Assembly: GCF_034258515.1 (NCBI RefSeq)
Contig: NZ_CP139438.1
Coordinates: forward strand, 1,240,001 to 1,304,000
Length of the DNA stretch: 64,000 nucleotides
Origin: Pseudarthrobacter oxydans
Lineage (GTDB): Bacteria > Actinomycetota > Actinomycetes > Actinomycetales > Micrococcaceae
Direction of reading: 5' to 3'
Shown here: positions 26,952 to 35,288 of the stretch, in pieces
Position numbering within the stretch: position 1 is the stretch's first letter
Layout of the letters: each line of letters begins with the position of its first letter
Notes under the pieces: generated by a model
Told to the model about the DNA's origin: nothing
The model's input: only the letters and a program-made list of their open reading frames with translations
The model's database searches: none
Made by a program: the position numbers and the translations under genes

Positions 26952-28265
26952 ATGAAACTGCGTGCTGACCAGACCGGAGACCGTGGCCTTCCCATGCCCT
27001 TGTGGCTGCAGGGTGCCCTTGAAACGGCACAGGCAGCCGTCATTTCGGCACTGGTTGTGATCGCCCCGATCATCGCCGTCTGGGCAACCGCCGGTTTCCA
27101 TGACAGTGCCTTCGATGTCCTGGCCCGACTGGCCGGGCAGTCCTGGCTGCTGGTCCACGGTGTGCCGCTGGGACTCACTGCCGCGGGTCCGAACGCCGCG
27201 GCCAACGGGAACTCCGGGGTCCTTTCGCTCATCCCGTTGGGCCTGACCCTGCTGCCGTTCCTGCTTGCCTGGCGGGCCGGCCGGCGCCTGGCCCGCGCCT
27301 CCTACACGGACCAGCTTTGGCAGGCCCTGCTCGGTTCATGGGTTGTCTACGCCGCCTTCGGCACAGCCACCGGCTTCGTCTGCCGCACGCCCGACGTCGC
27401 CATCAATCCCTGGCATGCCATGTTCATACCCCTTGTTCCCTATGCGCTCGGCATGGTGGTCGGCGCGCGGCGCGAGGCCGGTTCCTGGAGCCGGCTGATC
27501 GGCGTCGACGCAGTGGACTGGATCTCCCGCACCAGCCAGCATTCGCGGTGGGCCGGCTCCTACCTCGGTTCCGCCGCGAAGGCAGGGTTCGTCGCAGCTG
27601 TTTCGGCGCTTGCCCTGGCGGCGGTGCTGCTGGCCGTTGACCTGTTTATTCACTGGAACCTGGTGGTCGCCGTCTATGAAGCGCTCGACGCCGGTGCAGT
27701 CGGCGGTGCCGCCCTGACCATCGCGCAGCTTGGGTTCCTGCCCAACCTCGCGGTCTTTGCCCTGGCCTGGACATCCGGGGCAGGCTTTGCCATGGGCGCC
27801 GGTTCCCAGGTGGGCCCGCTGGGGACTGCCGTCGGACCGCTGCCTTCCATCCCGGTGCTGGCCGCCATTCCCTCCGGGCCCCTGGACTACGCCTTCGTGG
27901 CCCTGATCGTCCCGGTGCTGGCCGGGGTCCTGGCCGGCTGGTGGTTCCTGCGGGAGGGTGAAAACCATTTTGACGAGTGGCTGGCCATCAAGATCCGTGC
28001 GCGCTGGTTCACGGCCAGCCTTTCCACCCTGGTGCTCGGGGTGCTGACCGGAGTGGCCGCCGGGCTGCTGGCTTTCGGGCTGGCCTGGCTGGCCCGCGGG
28101 TCAGCCGGAATTGGACGCCTGACGGACATCGGGCCGGACCCGTTCTGGACGGGAGTCTGGCTGGCCGCGGAGGTGGGGGCCGGCGTCGTCATCGGTTACG
28201 CCGCCGGACCGTGGCTGGAACGTGAGCACGCCGCAAAGGAACGGGAAGAGGAGCTGGTTTCCTAG
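26952..28265 (+). CDS. DUF6350 multi-pass membrane protein
   Basis: A 437-residue membrane protein with about ten hydrophobic segments and a charged cytoplasmic end (REHAAKEREEELVS). It matches the actinobacterial DUF6350 family (older name: cell division protein PerM-like), typically encoded directly before purN and purH, as here. The function is not established. The start is uncertain: ATG 26952 gives MKLRADQTGDRGLPMPLWLQG, which looks like family N-termini, but only a weak GGGG is upstream; GTG 26934 is an alternative. Confidence 0.85.
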   Translation: MKLRADQTGDRGLPMPLWLQGALETAQAAVISALVVIAPIIAVWATAGFHDSAFDVLARLAGQSWLLVHGVPLGLTAAGPNAAANGNSGVLSLIPLGLTLLPFLLAWRAGRRLARASYTDQLWQALLGSWVVYAAFGTATGFVCRTPDVAINPWHAMFIPLVPYALGMVVGARREAGSWSRLIGVDAVDWISRTSQHSRWAGSYLGSAAKAGFVAAVSALALAAVLLAVDLFIHWNLVVAVYEALDAGAVGGAALTIAQLGFLPNLAVFALAWTSGAGFAMGAGSQVGPLGTAVGPLPSIPVLAAIPSGPLDYAFVALIVPVLAGVLAGWWFLREGENHFDEWLAIKIRARWFTASLSTLVLGVLTGVAAGLLAFGLAWLARGSAGIGRLTDIGPDPFWTGVWLAAEVGAGVVIGYAAGPWLEREHAAKEREEELVS

Positions 28266-28287
28266 GCTGCCGCCGCTCGTGGCCCGG

Positions 28288-28719
28288 CTAGGGAATCTGC
28301 CGGGGCAGCGAATCCTGCAGCTGGATCCGGCATGCGGACTGGGCCTTGTCCGTGAGCGCACGGCCAACACATGCCTGGTATTCGCGGACTTCGTCGAAGA
28401 ACACCGCCGTGACAAGGATCAGCAGCACCATGATTGCGGACACCACCAGGCCGGAGATGGTGCCCACCAGGACCAGTTTCGATTCCTTCAAGCGCGCCGC
28501 CCGCACCAGCAGGACGATTCCCAACGTGATGCTGGCGGCCGTCAGGACGCCCGTCAGCCACAGGTAAGTGACGTCCAGCTGGTAGACGAAGAAGGAGCCC
28601 AGCACCGAGACGACGAACATCCGGAACAGGGTGTGGGTCTTCGCGAGCGAGGCCTTGGCCGCCTCGCTGAGCCGCGGTTTGGCCCGCTGCTGCCCAGCCG
28701 GTCCCGGTGTGGTGTTCAT
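28288..28719 (-). CDS. Small membrane protein of unknown function
   Basis: A 143-residue protein with a polar N-terminus (about 30 residues) and three hydrophobic helices (about 33-52, 55-75, 83-107), then a C-terminal tail with two Cys (QACVGRAL, SACRIQLQ) that may pair outside the membrane. No recognisable family. It lies head-to-head with purN (39 bp) and tail-to-tail with the DUF6350 gene. ATG 28719 is preceded by a weak GGAAAA. Confidence 0.75.
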   Translation of the reverse strand: MNTTPGPAGQQRAKPRLSEAAKASLAKTHTLFRMFVVSVLGSFFVYQLDVTYLWLTGVLTAASITLGIVLLVRAARLKESKLVLVGTISGLVVSAIMVLLILVTAVFFDEVREYQACVGRALTDKAQSACRIQLQDSLPRQIP

Positions 28720-28746
28720 GTTTTCCAGCCTACGCGAGCCTGCCCA

Positions 28747-28758
28747 TAAGCTAGAGCC
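28747..28758 (+). promoter_or_regulatory. -10 element for a leaderless purN message
   Basis: TAAGCT (28747-28752) matches the actinobacterial -10 pattern TANNNT and lies 6 bases before the purN ATG; no ribosome-binding site fits between. A transcript starting at or next to the ATG is therefore likely. Confidence 0.5.
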
Positions 28759-29352
28759 ATGCGCATCGTAGTCCTCGTCTCCGGTACCGGGTCCAACCTC
28801 CAGGCCGTCATCGACGCAGTCAAGGCAGGGGATCTGGACGTGGAAATCGCTGCCGTGGGGGCCGACCGCCCGGGCACGTACGGGGTGGAACGGTCCGCCG
28901 CCGCCGGCATTCCCACGTTTGTGGTGGACTTCAAGGCGTACCCGGACCGGGCGCACTGGAACGCGGCGTTGACGGAGGCCGTGGCAGGGTTTGAGCCGGA
29001 CGTGGTGGTCTCCTCGGGGTTCATGCGGATCGTCAGCCCGGAGTTCATCGAAGCTTTTAACGGCAGGTACCTCAACACGCACCCCGCGTTGCTCCCCGCC
29101 TTCCCGGGTGCCCATGGCGTGCGGGACGCGCTGGCCTACGGCGTGAAGGTCACCGGCTGCACGGTGCACTGGGCCGACGCCGGCGTGGACACCGGCCCCA
29201 TCATTGCGCAGGAAGCCGTGGCCATCGAGGAATCGGACACGGAGGAGACCCTGCACGAACGCATCAAGGTGGTGGAACGCCGGCTCCTGGTGTCCACCCT
29301 GGCCGCCCTGGCCGCGGCCGCCCTGACCCCTCCTCCCCACCCAACTAGGTAG
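28759..29352 (+). CDS. purN: Phosphoribosylglycinamide formyltransferase
   Basis: Third step of purine synthesis: transfers the formyl group of 10-formyl-THF to GAR. The 197-residue product has VLVSGTGSNLQA at the start, the folate/GAR site motif SSGFMRIVSPEFI, NTHPALLPAFPGAHG with the catalytic Asn-His, and DAGVDTGPIIAQ with the catalytic Asp. The C-terminal residues PTR and the TAG stop are read from the first bases of palindromic repeat copy B, so the repeat seems to have inserted into, or grown over, the gene's end. Probably leaderless. purH lies 2.6 kb downstream, separated by a frameshifted gene and an opposing MFS gene. Confidence 0.96.
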   Translation: MRIVVLVSGTGSNLQAVIDAVKAGDLDVEIAAVGADRPGTYGVERSAAAGIPTFVVDFKAYPDRAHWNAALTEAVAGFEPDVVVSSGFMRIVSPEFIEAFNGRYLNTHPALLPAFPGAHGVRDALAYGVKVTGCTVHWADAGVDTGPIIAQEAVAIEESDTEETLHERIKVVERRLLVSTLAALAAAALTPPPHPTR

Positions 29353-29405
29353 CGCTAAGTGTCGTTATGAGGGCTCATAACGACACTTAGCGCTACCTAG
29401 TTGGG
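29340..29405. repeat. Long palindromic repeat, copy B
   Basis: Perfect 32-bp arms (29340-29371 and 29374-29405) with a 2-base centre, the longest in the family. The arm begins CCCAACTAGGTAGCGC and includes GTGTCGTT. It provides the last three codons and the stop of purN. A terminator role is possible. Confidence 0.95.
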
Positions 29406-29468
29406 CATGGGCGGGCGGGCCTGTGGATAACCTCTGCGGCATCCCGCCCCGCCTGCCACGATGGGCGG

Positions 29469-30412
29469 ATGAAGGTACCGAGTCAATTACCCGACCAGTT
29501 GGCGTCCCTCCCTTTTACTTTCCAGGAAGCGGTCGACGCCGGAATCAGCCGCCGACGCCTACGCCACCCTGGTTTGCTCTGGCCAAGCCGGGGAGTCCGG
29601 GTGCCGGACGGGGACGATGCATCACGCCTCGCCCCCCGCATCCGTCCCTATACTTTGGTCACTGAGTTTGCCGCCGCTTCGCACGCCTCGGCCTTTCTCC
29701 TTTGGGAATTTCCAGGCTTCCTCCCGGGCAGTGATGAGCCATTGCTGCACATCTCGCGACCTGACACCGTTGCCATCATGCGTCGGCCCGGTGTGAAGGG
29801 ACACCGCGGGCAGTTCTTTGCGGACGAGATCGAAAATCTTGCCGGACTGCTGGTCACTTCCCGGGTGAGGACATGGTTGGATTGCGCCCGCAAGATGAGC
29901 ATCGAGGAGCTGACCGTGGTTGCAGACCACTTGCTTCGCATTCCGCGGACCGGCTTCGAGGGCAGGTCCGAGCCCTATGCAACCGGGAGGCCCTCGAGGA
30001 CATGCTTGACCGGCACAAGGGAACACCGGGCATAAGGAAGGCGCGGGTTGCCCTTGAGCGTGCACGGGTGGGATCTGACTCGGCCCCTGAGACCAGGCTG
30101 CGGCTGGCGCTCGAGGACGCGGGCCTGCCCGAGCCTCTGCTGAACCTGCCCACGGAACTGGGAGCCGGCGTCGTTCGCCAACCTGACCTGGGTTATCCGG
30201 AACAGAAGGTGGCGGTGGAATACGACGGCGACGGGCACTCCGAGGCCGGCCAAATCATCAGGGACATCACCCGCGAGGAGGACTTCGTCCGGGCAGGCTG
30301 GATTCTGGTGAGGATTTCGAAGCGGCACATGGAGAGGGATGCCCGGCCGGCGACGGCCAAAATCCGTTCAGCACTCCTGAGCCGGGGCTGGTACCCCAAG
30401 AAGGAAAACTAG
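29469..30412 (+). pseudogene. AbiEi/DUF559-type protein gene, frameshifted
   Basis: The frame from ATG 29469 encodes 170 residues of an AbiEi-like protein (DQLASLPFTFQEAVDAGISRRRL..., EIENLAGLLVTSRVRTWLDCAR) up to SEPY; the family then continues, but only in another frame (CNREALEDMLDRHKG ... RVGSDSAPETRLRLAL ... KVAVEYDGDGHSEAGQ), ending at 30412. Both frames share base 29978: TATGC replaces an expected TATTGC, so one T is missing. The restored protein would be about 314 residues, normal for these actinobacterial proteins with a C-terminal Vsr-like DUF559 nuclease-fold domain (EYDGDGH). As it stands the nuclease-like half is lost. The gene is bracketed by palindromes B and C, and its final TAG is inside copy C. 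A sequencing error would also explain it. Confidence 0.85.
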
Positions 30413-30466
30413 GTAGCGCCAAGTGTCGTTACGAGGGCTCAAAACGACACTTGGCGCTACCTAGTT
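30407..30466. repeat. Long palindromic repeat, copy C
   Basis: Perfect 24-bp arms (30407-30430 and 30443-30466) with a 12-base centre that contains an extra GAG/CTC pair. Arm: AACTAGGTAGCGCCAAGTGT followed by CGTT. Supplies the TAG stop of the gene at 29469 and lies just past the end of the convergent MFS gene. Confidence 0.95.
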
Positions 30467-30480
30467 GGGAGGCGGGGGCG

Positions 30481-31833
30481 TTATTCGAGGCGGCGCTGTT
30501 TGGTCTCGGGGGAGAAGAACGCCATCCAGAGCACGGCCAGCAGCACCAGCCCGCCGGCCAAAGCGAAGCTCGTGGCCAGGCCCAGTTCGGGCCAGAAGTA
30601 GTTTGCGAAGATCAACGGCCCGAACCCGGCGCCCAGCCGTGAAAATGTGGATGCCCAGCCGAAGCCGGTGCCGCGCAGTTCCGTGGGGTAGAGCTCGGAA
30701 ACGTAGGCGTAGAGCACCGGAATGGCCACCTGAACCACGAACCCGAACACCAGCAGCCAGAACACGGCCGCCGTGGGGATGTCCACCACGATCGCCACGA
30801 TCACCAGGGTCAATGCGGACAGCGGACCGGTGATTGCCAGGATCCACTTGCGGCCAACCCGCTCCACCAGCAGGGCCGCCACGATCACGCCCAAAAGCCC
30901 CACCGCCGCCATGGACGCCGTGGTGACAAACGCCTTGTACTCGGCAAAGCCGGCGCCGATGAGGATCCGCGGCATCCACGTCAGGGACAGGTAGTACACC
31001 AGCAGGATGCTGAAGAACAGGGACCAGGCCGCGGCCGTGATCTTCCAGTTGTACTGCCACACGAGGCGCAGCTGATGCCAGGCGCTGCCGGCCGACAACC
31101 GTGGCACCTCCTGGGCATCGGGCAGGCTGTAGGCGCGGGCCTCCGCTCCGGTCGCGGCCACCAGGCCGTCGATGACGTTGGCTGCTTCTTCCCGCCTGCC
31201 TTTACGGATCAGGAACAGCGGGGACTCCGGCACGCTGCGCCGGACCCAGAACACCAACAGGGCAGGCAGGACCATCACCAGCATGGTCAGCCGCCAGTCG
31301 CCGAAAGCGGCTACCAGTGCGGCGGAGACGAAGCCCGCCAGGGCTGCGCCCACCGGCCACCAGCCGTCCATGGCCGTCAGGACGCGCCCGCGTTGCTTGC
31401 GGGGAGTGAACTCACCCACCAGGGCATAGTCCACGGGGATGCAGCCGCCCAGGCCGAAACCGGCCATGAACCGGAACACGCAGAACCAGATGAAGTCGGG
31501 GGAGAACGCGCCAAGCACGGTAAAGAGCGAAAAGATCAGCAGCGTGGCCGTGAAGGCTTTCTTGCGCCCGATCGTGTCAGCGATGGTGCCCCACACGAAC
31601 GCGCCCAGGGCCATGCCAATCAGGTTCGATGTGCCCACCCATGCCACTTCACCCGGGGTGAGGGCCCAGTGCGTTGAGAGCAACGGGATCAGGATGCCGT
31701 TCAGCGTCACGTCCCACGCATCGAACATGAAGCCGAGGCCGCCGATCAGAAAGATCCTGCCCTGGACTTTCCATCGCCAGGGCAGTTCCTGGACCACCTG
31801 TTCGCCGCTCGGCACAGTGGTGTAAGTATTCAT
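30481..31833 (-). CDS. MFS transporter, sugar/aromatic-acid porter type
   Basis: A 450-residue secondary transporter with twelve predicted helices. Conserved loop motifs are present: [14 protein letters not shown] (between helices 2 and 3), [30 protein letters not shown] and, in the second half, [10 protein letters not shown] and [13 protein letters not shown]. The arrangement resembles the metabolite:H+ symporter/AAHS branches; the substrate is not evident and no catabolic gene is adjacent. AGGAGG is 6 bases before ATG 31833. It is divergent from purH and interrupts the usual purN-purH neighbourhood. Confidence 0.9.
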   Translation of the reverse strand: MNTYTTVPSGEQVVQELPWRWKVQGRIFLIGGLGFMFDAWDVTLNGILIPLLSTHWALTPGEVAWVGTSNLIGMALGAFVWGTIADTIGRKKAFTATLLIFSLFTVLGAFSPDFIWFCVFRFMAGFGLGGCIPVDYALVGEFTPRKQRGRVLTAMDGWWPVGAALAGFVSAALVAAFGDWRLTMLVMVLPALLVFWVRRSVPESPLFLIRKGRREEAANVIDGLVAATGAEARAYSLPDAQEVPRLSAGSAWHQLRLVWQYNWKITAAAWSLFFSILLVYYLSLTWMPRILIGAGFAEYKAFVTTASMAAVGLLGVIVAALLVERVGRKWILAITGPLSALTLVIVAIVVDIPTAAVFWLLVFGFVVQVAIPVLYAYVSELYPTELRGTGFGWASTFSRLGAGFGPLIFANYFWPELGLATSFALAGGLVLLAVLWMAFFSPETKQRRLE

Positions 31834-31975
31834 CGCAGCCTCCTGGGAAAACTCTAGCCGGGCGCACCGGCGTTCACACTCAGCCCGACTCGCGGGGCAA
31901 CCTCCGCTTCGGGATAAACTGGGCCCTATCCCCACCAACCGCGGCGTTGTTCCGCGAGATAAGACGGAGACATTT

Positions 31976-33673
31976 GTGAGCTTCACGCAGCATGAGCGCG
32001 TATCCATCGACCGTGTTCCCATCCGCCGGGCGCTGATCTCGGTTTACGACAAGACCGGTCTGGAGGAGCTCGCCCAGGGCCTGCACGCAGCGGGAGTCAA
32101 GCTTGTATCCACCGGGTCCACCGCCAAGAAGATCGCCGCGGCGGGCATTCCCGTCCAGGAGGTCGAGGAGGTCACCGGCTCCCCGGAGATGCTGGACGGC
32201 CGGGTCAAGACGCTGCATCCGCGCGTCCACGGCGGCATCCTGGCTGACCGCCGCGTGGCAGCCCACATGGACACGCTCACCCGGATGGAGATCGAGCCCT
32301 TCGACCTGGTGGTGGTGAACCTCTACCCGTTCGTGGAGACCGTGAAGTCCGGCGCGGCCCAGGACGACGTCGTCGAACAGATCGACATCGGCGGCCCCGC
32401 CATGGTGCGCTCTGCTGCGAAGAACCATGCCGCCGTCGCCATTGTGGTGGACCCGTCCTTCTACGGCCAGGTGGTCACAGCGGCCGCTGAAGGCGGCTTT
32501 GACCTGAAGACGCGACGGCGGCTGGCCGCCAAGGCGTTCGCCCACACCGCGTCCTACGACAACGCCGTGGCCACCTGGACGGCGAGCCAGTTCCTGGACG
32601 AGGACGGCGACGGCGTCATCGACTGGCCCGCCTACGCCGGCCTTTCGCTGGAGCGCTCCGAGGTGCTGCGCTACGGCGAGAACCCGCACCAGCAGGCTGC
32701 CCTGTACGTGGACAAGGCCGCGCCCGTGGGCATCGCCCAGGCCGACCAGCTGCACGGCAAGGCCATGAGCTACAACAACTTCGTTGACGCCGACGCCGCC
32801 CTCCGCGCCGCCTACGACTTCAGCGAACCGGCCGTAGCCATCATCAAGCACGCCAACCCGTGCGGCGTGGCCGTCGGTTCCGCAGATGCCGCCGACCCCA
32901 TCGCCGACGCCCATGCCAAGGCCCACGCCTGTGATCCGGTTTCCGCGTTCGGCGGCGTGATCGCGGCCAACCGCACCATCACCGCTGGAATGGCCAACAC
33001 CGTCAAGGACATCTTCACCGAGGTCGTCATCGCTCCGGGCTTCGAACCCGAAGCTGTGGAAATTTTGTCCAAGAAGAAGAACATCCGGCTGCTTACCCTG
33101 CCGGAAGGCTACGGCCGCTACCCCACGGAGTTCCGCCAGGTCTCCGGCGGCATGCTGGTCCAGGTCAGCGACAAGGTGGACGCCGAGGGCGACAACCCGG
33201 CCAACTGGACCCTCGCCGCCGGTGACGCCGCCGATGAGAAAACCCTTGCGGACCTTGCGTTCGCCTGGACGGCCTGCCGCGCCGCCAAGTCCAACGCCAT
33301 CCTGCTCGCCTCGAACGGCGCCGCCGTCGGTATCGGCATGGGCCAGGTCAACCGCCTGGACTCCTGCCGCCTGGCCGTGGAGCGGGCCAACACGCTGGGC
33401 GTGGAGGTGGAGTCCGGCAGTGCCGGCGGGAGCGACGCACCCGGGGGTGCCACCAACACCGGCGGTGCCGGCGCACCCCAGCGTGCCCGCGGCGCCGTTG
33501 CAGCTTCCGACGCGTTCTTCCCGTTCGCTGATGGCCTGCAGATCCTGATCGACGCCGGCGTCCGCGCCGTGGTCCAGCCCGGCGGTTCCGTCCGGGACGA
33601 GGAAGTCATCGCGGCGGCCAACGCCGCAGGGATCACCATGTACTTCACCGGCGCCCGGCACTTCTTCCACTGA
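31976..33673 (+). CDS. purH: Bifunctional AICAR transformylase/IMP cyclohydrolase
   Basis: Last two steps of IMP synthesis: formylates AICAR (ZMP) with 10-formyl-THF and closes the ring. The N-terminal MGS/cyclohydrolase domain (about 1-200) has [25 protein letters not shown] and [19 protein letters not shown]; the transformylase domain has [31 protein letters not shown] and [10 protein letters not shown]. At 565 residues it is longer than the usual 515-535 because of a Gly/Ser/Ala-rich insert (about 480-507, [16 protein letters not shown]) before the conserved SDAFFPF. Start is GTG 31976 with GGAGA 6 bases upstream. A family-D palindrome and a strong terminator follow. Confidence 0.96.
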   Translation: MSFTQHERVSIDRVPIRRALISVYDKTGLEELAQGLHAAGVKLVSTGSTAKKIAAAGIPVQEVEEVTGSPEMLDGRVKTLHPRVHGGILADRRVAAHMDTLTRMEIEPFDLVVVNLYPFVETVKSGAAQDDVVEQIDIGGPAMVRSAAKNHAAVAIVVDPSFYGQVVTAAAEGGFDLKTRRRLAAKAFAHTASYDNAVATWTASQFLDEDGDGVIDWPAYAGLSLERSEVLRYGENPHQQAALYVDKAAPVGIAQADQLHGKAMSYNNFVDADAALRAAYDFSEPAVAIIKHANPCGVAVGSADAADPIADAHAKAHACDPVSAFGGVIAANRTITAGMANTVKDIFTEVVIAPGFEPEAVEILSKKKNIRLLTLPEGYGRYPTEFRQVSGGMLVQVSDKVDAEGDNPANWTLAAGDAADEKTLADLAFAWTACRAAKSNAILLASNGAAVGIGMGQVNRLDSCRLAVERANTLGVEVESGSAGGSDAPGGATNTGGAGAPQRARGAVAASDAFFPFADGLQILIDAGVRAVVQPGGSVRDEEVIAAANAAGITMYFTGARHFFH

Positions 33674-33680
33674 TCCCCAA

Positions 33681-33738
33681 TCGAGTGCTCCGTAGGTGTC
33701 GTTTTGCCGGGTGAATACGACACCTACGGAGCAGTCGA
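33681..33738. repeat. Palindromic repeat, variant copy D
   Basis: Arms 33681-33702 and 33717-33738 pair over 22 bp with one mismatch; 17 bp are continuous (TGCTCCGTAGGTGTCGT and complement). It shares only the GTGTCGTTTT core with copies A, B, C and E, with different flanks, so it may be a subfamily. It starts 8 bp after the purH stop. Confidence 0.8.
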
Positions 33739-33743
33739 TGAGT

Positions 33744-33790
33744 TAACGACGAGGGCGCCCGCCCCGCGAAGGGGACGGGCGCCGTCGTTA
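33744..33790 (+). terminator. purH terminator
   Basis: Stem with TAACGAC (33744-33750) pairing GTCGTTA (33784-33790) and an inner GC-rich part (GGCGCCCGCCCC against GGGGACGGGCGCC), small loop GCGAA, followed by GCTTCTTGCTTTG. Confidence 0.8.
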
Positions 33791-33803
33791 GCTTCTTGCT
33801 TTG

Positions 33804-33989
33804 TCAGTCAGAAGGCCCGGACTCCGGTTTACCGGTGTCCGCGTCCCCCTGCTTGAGACGCGGACCCTCTCCCGGAAGCCGCAGCTCCCGGGGATTGGCT
33901 TCCGCCATCCGTTCCTCTGTCCAGTACTCGAGGACCTCCTCGTGAGTCTGGTTCAGCTCGACGTGGCTGACGGAATCGCGGCCGGGAAT
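33804..33989 (-). other. Orphan propeptide-like open frame after the serine protease gene
   Basis: Immediately after the protease stop (33994), in a different frame, lies about 61 codons with normal coding composition ending at TGA 33804. The text VLEYWTEERMAEANPREL matches the protease's own N-terminal prosegment VADYWTADRMRSAVPGDVL at about half the positions, including YWTxxRM. No ATG/GTG/TTG precedes the motif (ATT at 33989, first ATG 33908 inside the motif). It may be a relic of a duplicated protease gene, or a small propeptide-like inhibitor using an unusual start. Expression is unknown. Confidence 0.35.
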
Positions 33990-33993
33990 GTCC

Positions 33994-34959
33994 TTAGGAT
34001 TTCGCTGCACTGTTATAGGTGGCCTGGATGACGGAGCCCCAGTACGGGCCGTACATGACGGCGGAGCGGTTGTAGCCGTAGCTGTTGATGGAGTTCTGTA
34101 TGCCATCGGAGCTAGTGCCGATGAACCAGGGCCCGCCGGAGGAACCGCCGGTCATGTCGCAGCGGATTCCCTGGGTTTCAAACTGGGGGTTGATGGTATC
34201 TCGTGTTGCCGTGCCGGTGCAGCTCTTGAGGGTCTCGCCGTTGAAGGGGGCTGCCGCCGGGTAGCCGAAGGACTTATAAGTGAGGCCGTACGCCTGGTTG
34301 AAGGCAACGCCGGACCCGCCCACCACGGCAGTAAGGGTCTTGCCGTTCAAGGGGCTCATGACGGCGAAGCCCGTGTCGTAGGCCATGTTCCCGTCCCGGC
34401 TCCACGCAGTGGGGGAGTAGAGGGCCTTGGCAGTCCATTTGCCGTAGGGTGCCGCGCCGTTCTCATACGCAGGAACAAAGATGAAGTTGGTGGCGTTCGC
34501 GCCCGGCCCCTCATTCACGCAGTGGCCGGCGGTGGCCACGGTGCTGTTGTTCCCCGACGAAACGGCATTGCCCGAGCAGACGTAGTTGGAGCCGCCCATG
34601 CTGAAGAAGACCTTGCCGATGTGTTTTACCGGCGCCTCACTCTGGGCGATGGTGGGTTTGCCCTTGGTGGCCTTGACCGTGGTGTCCTTGCCCTTCTCCA
34701 CAACGTCGGTGCTTGACCGGTTGCCCCGTTCCAGGGCCTTGCCGGCCAGGACATCTCCGGGGACCGCGCTGCGCATCCGGTCAGCCGTCCAGTAATCTGC
34801 CACGCCTCTGGTATCAAGGATCGCACTGGTCACGGAGGGATTCTTGTTATCCTCGGTTGCGGTCGGTGCAGCGGTGGCCCCGCCAGCAGAGGTAAGTGCC
34901 AGAACGGCGGCAGCAGAGAGGCTCAGGAGGCCGGAAGCAAGGGACCTGGTGCGTGTCAT
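33994..34959 (-). CDS. Secreted trypsin-like serine protease
   Basis: A 321-residue exported protease. Sec signal peptide about 1-30 (MTRTRSLASGLLSLSAAAVLALTSAGGATA), prosegment about 31-110 with VADYWTADRMRSA, then a chymotrypsin/V8-like domain with His in STVATAGHC, Asp in AYDTGFAVM and Ser in MTGGSSGGPWF. Cys pairs (YVCSGN/GHC; KSCTGTA/IRCDMTGG) suit an extracellular fold. The prosegment suggests processing after export. ATG 34959 has CAGGA about 7 bases upstream. The orphan propeptide-like frame follows directly. Confidence 0.92.
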   Translation of the reverse strand: MTRTRSLASGLLSLSAAAVLALTSAGGATAAPTATEDNKNPSVTSAILDTRGVADYWTADRMRSAVPGDVLAGKALERGNRSSTDVVEKGKDTTVKATKGKPTIAQSEAPVKHIGKVFFSMGGSNYVCSGNAVSSGNNSTVATAGHCVNEGPGANATNFIFVPAYENGAAPYGKWTAKALYSPTAWSRDGNMAYDTGFAVMSPLNGKTLTAVVGGSGVAFNQAYGLTYKSFGYPAAAPFNGETLKSCTGTATRDTINPQFETQGIRCDMTGGSSGGPWFIGTSSDGIQNSINSYGYNRSAVMYGPYWGSVIQATYNSAAKS

Positions 34960-35288
34960 TGTTGTCCTGTCTGAACGTGGAAAGGCCCCGAAGGCCCCAG
35001 AGTGACCCTGCGAATTTATCGCTACATGACAAGTTTGTAAATAGTAGTGACGTATCACGTATGGCCGCCGCCCGCAGCGGCGGACAGGTGCGGCATGAAA
35101 TGCGCGACGGCGGCCGGTCCCTTGGTGCGTCCCGGCGTCGTAGGTTCTCCATCGCTGTAATCCTGCTCACCGTGAGGGTAACGCAGGGGCTCCGGTAGGG
35201 TTGAAATTCGCGCGCTCGGGTAAGTTGTACATGGTGAAATAGACCGAATTTTTCACAACCAAGCCGACCCACAGGGAGACGCCCGCGC
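34960..35288. other. Intergenic region between protease and icd
   Basis: 329 bp holding the divergent promoters of the protease and icd genes. I see an inverted repeat GTGAAA/TTTCAC (35234-35239, 35251-35256) with 11-bp spacing about 33-55 bp before the icd ATG, a candidate operator, and a small GC hairpin CCGCCG/CGGCGG (35065-35070, 35078-35083). No coding frame with a sensible start. Confidence 0.4.

Noticed and set aside
29340..30466. Palindromes B and C considered as the ends of an insertion sequence
   Set aside because: Each is a self-complementary hairpin rather than half of a pair of terminal inverted repeats, no transposase lies between, and no target duplication was found.
31880..33670. 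Long frame antisense to purH (about 600 codons)
   Set aside because: Same GC-driven shadow effect; no recognisable domain and purH is intact on the other strand.
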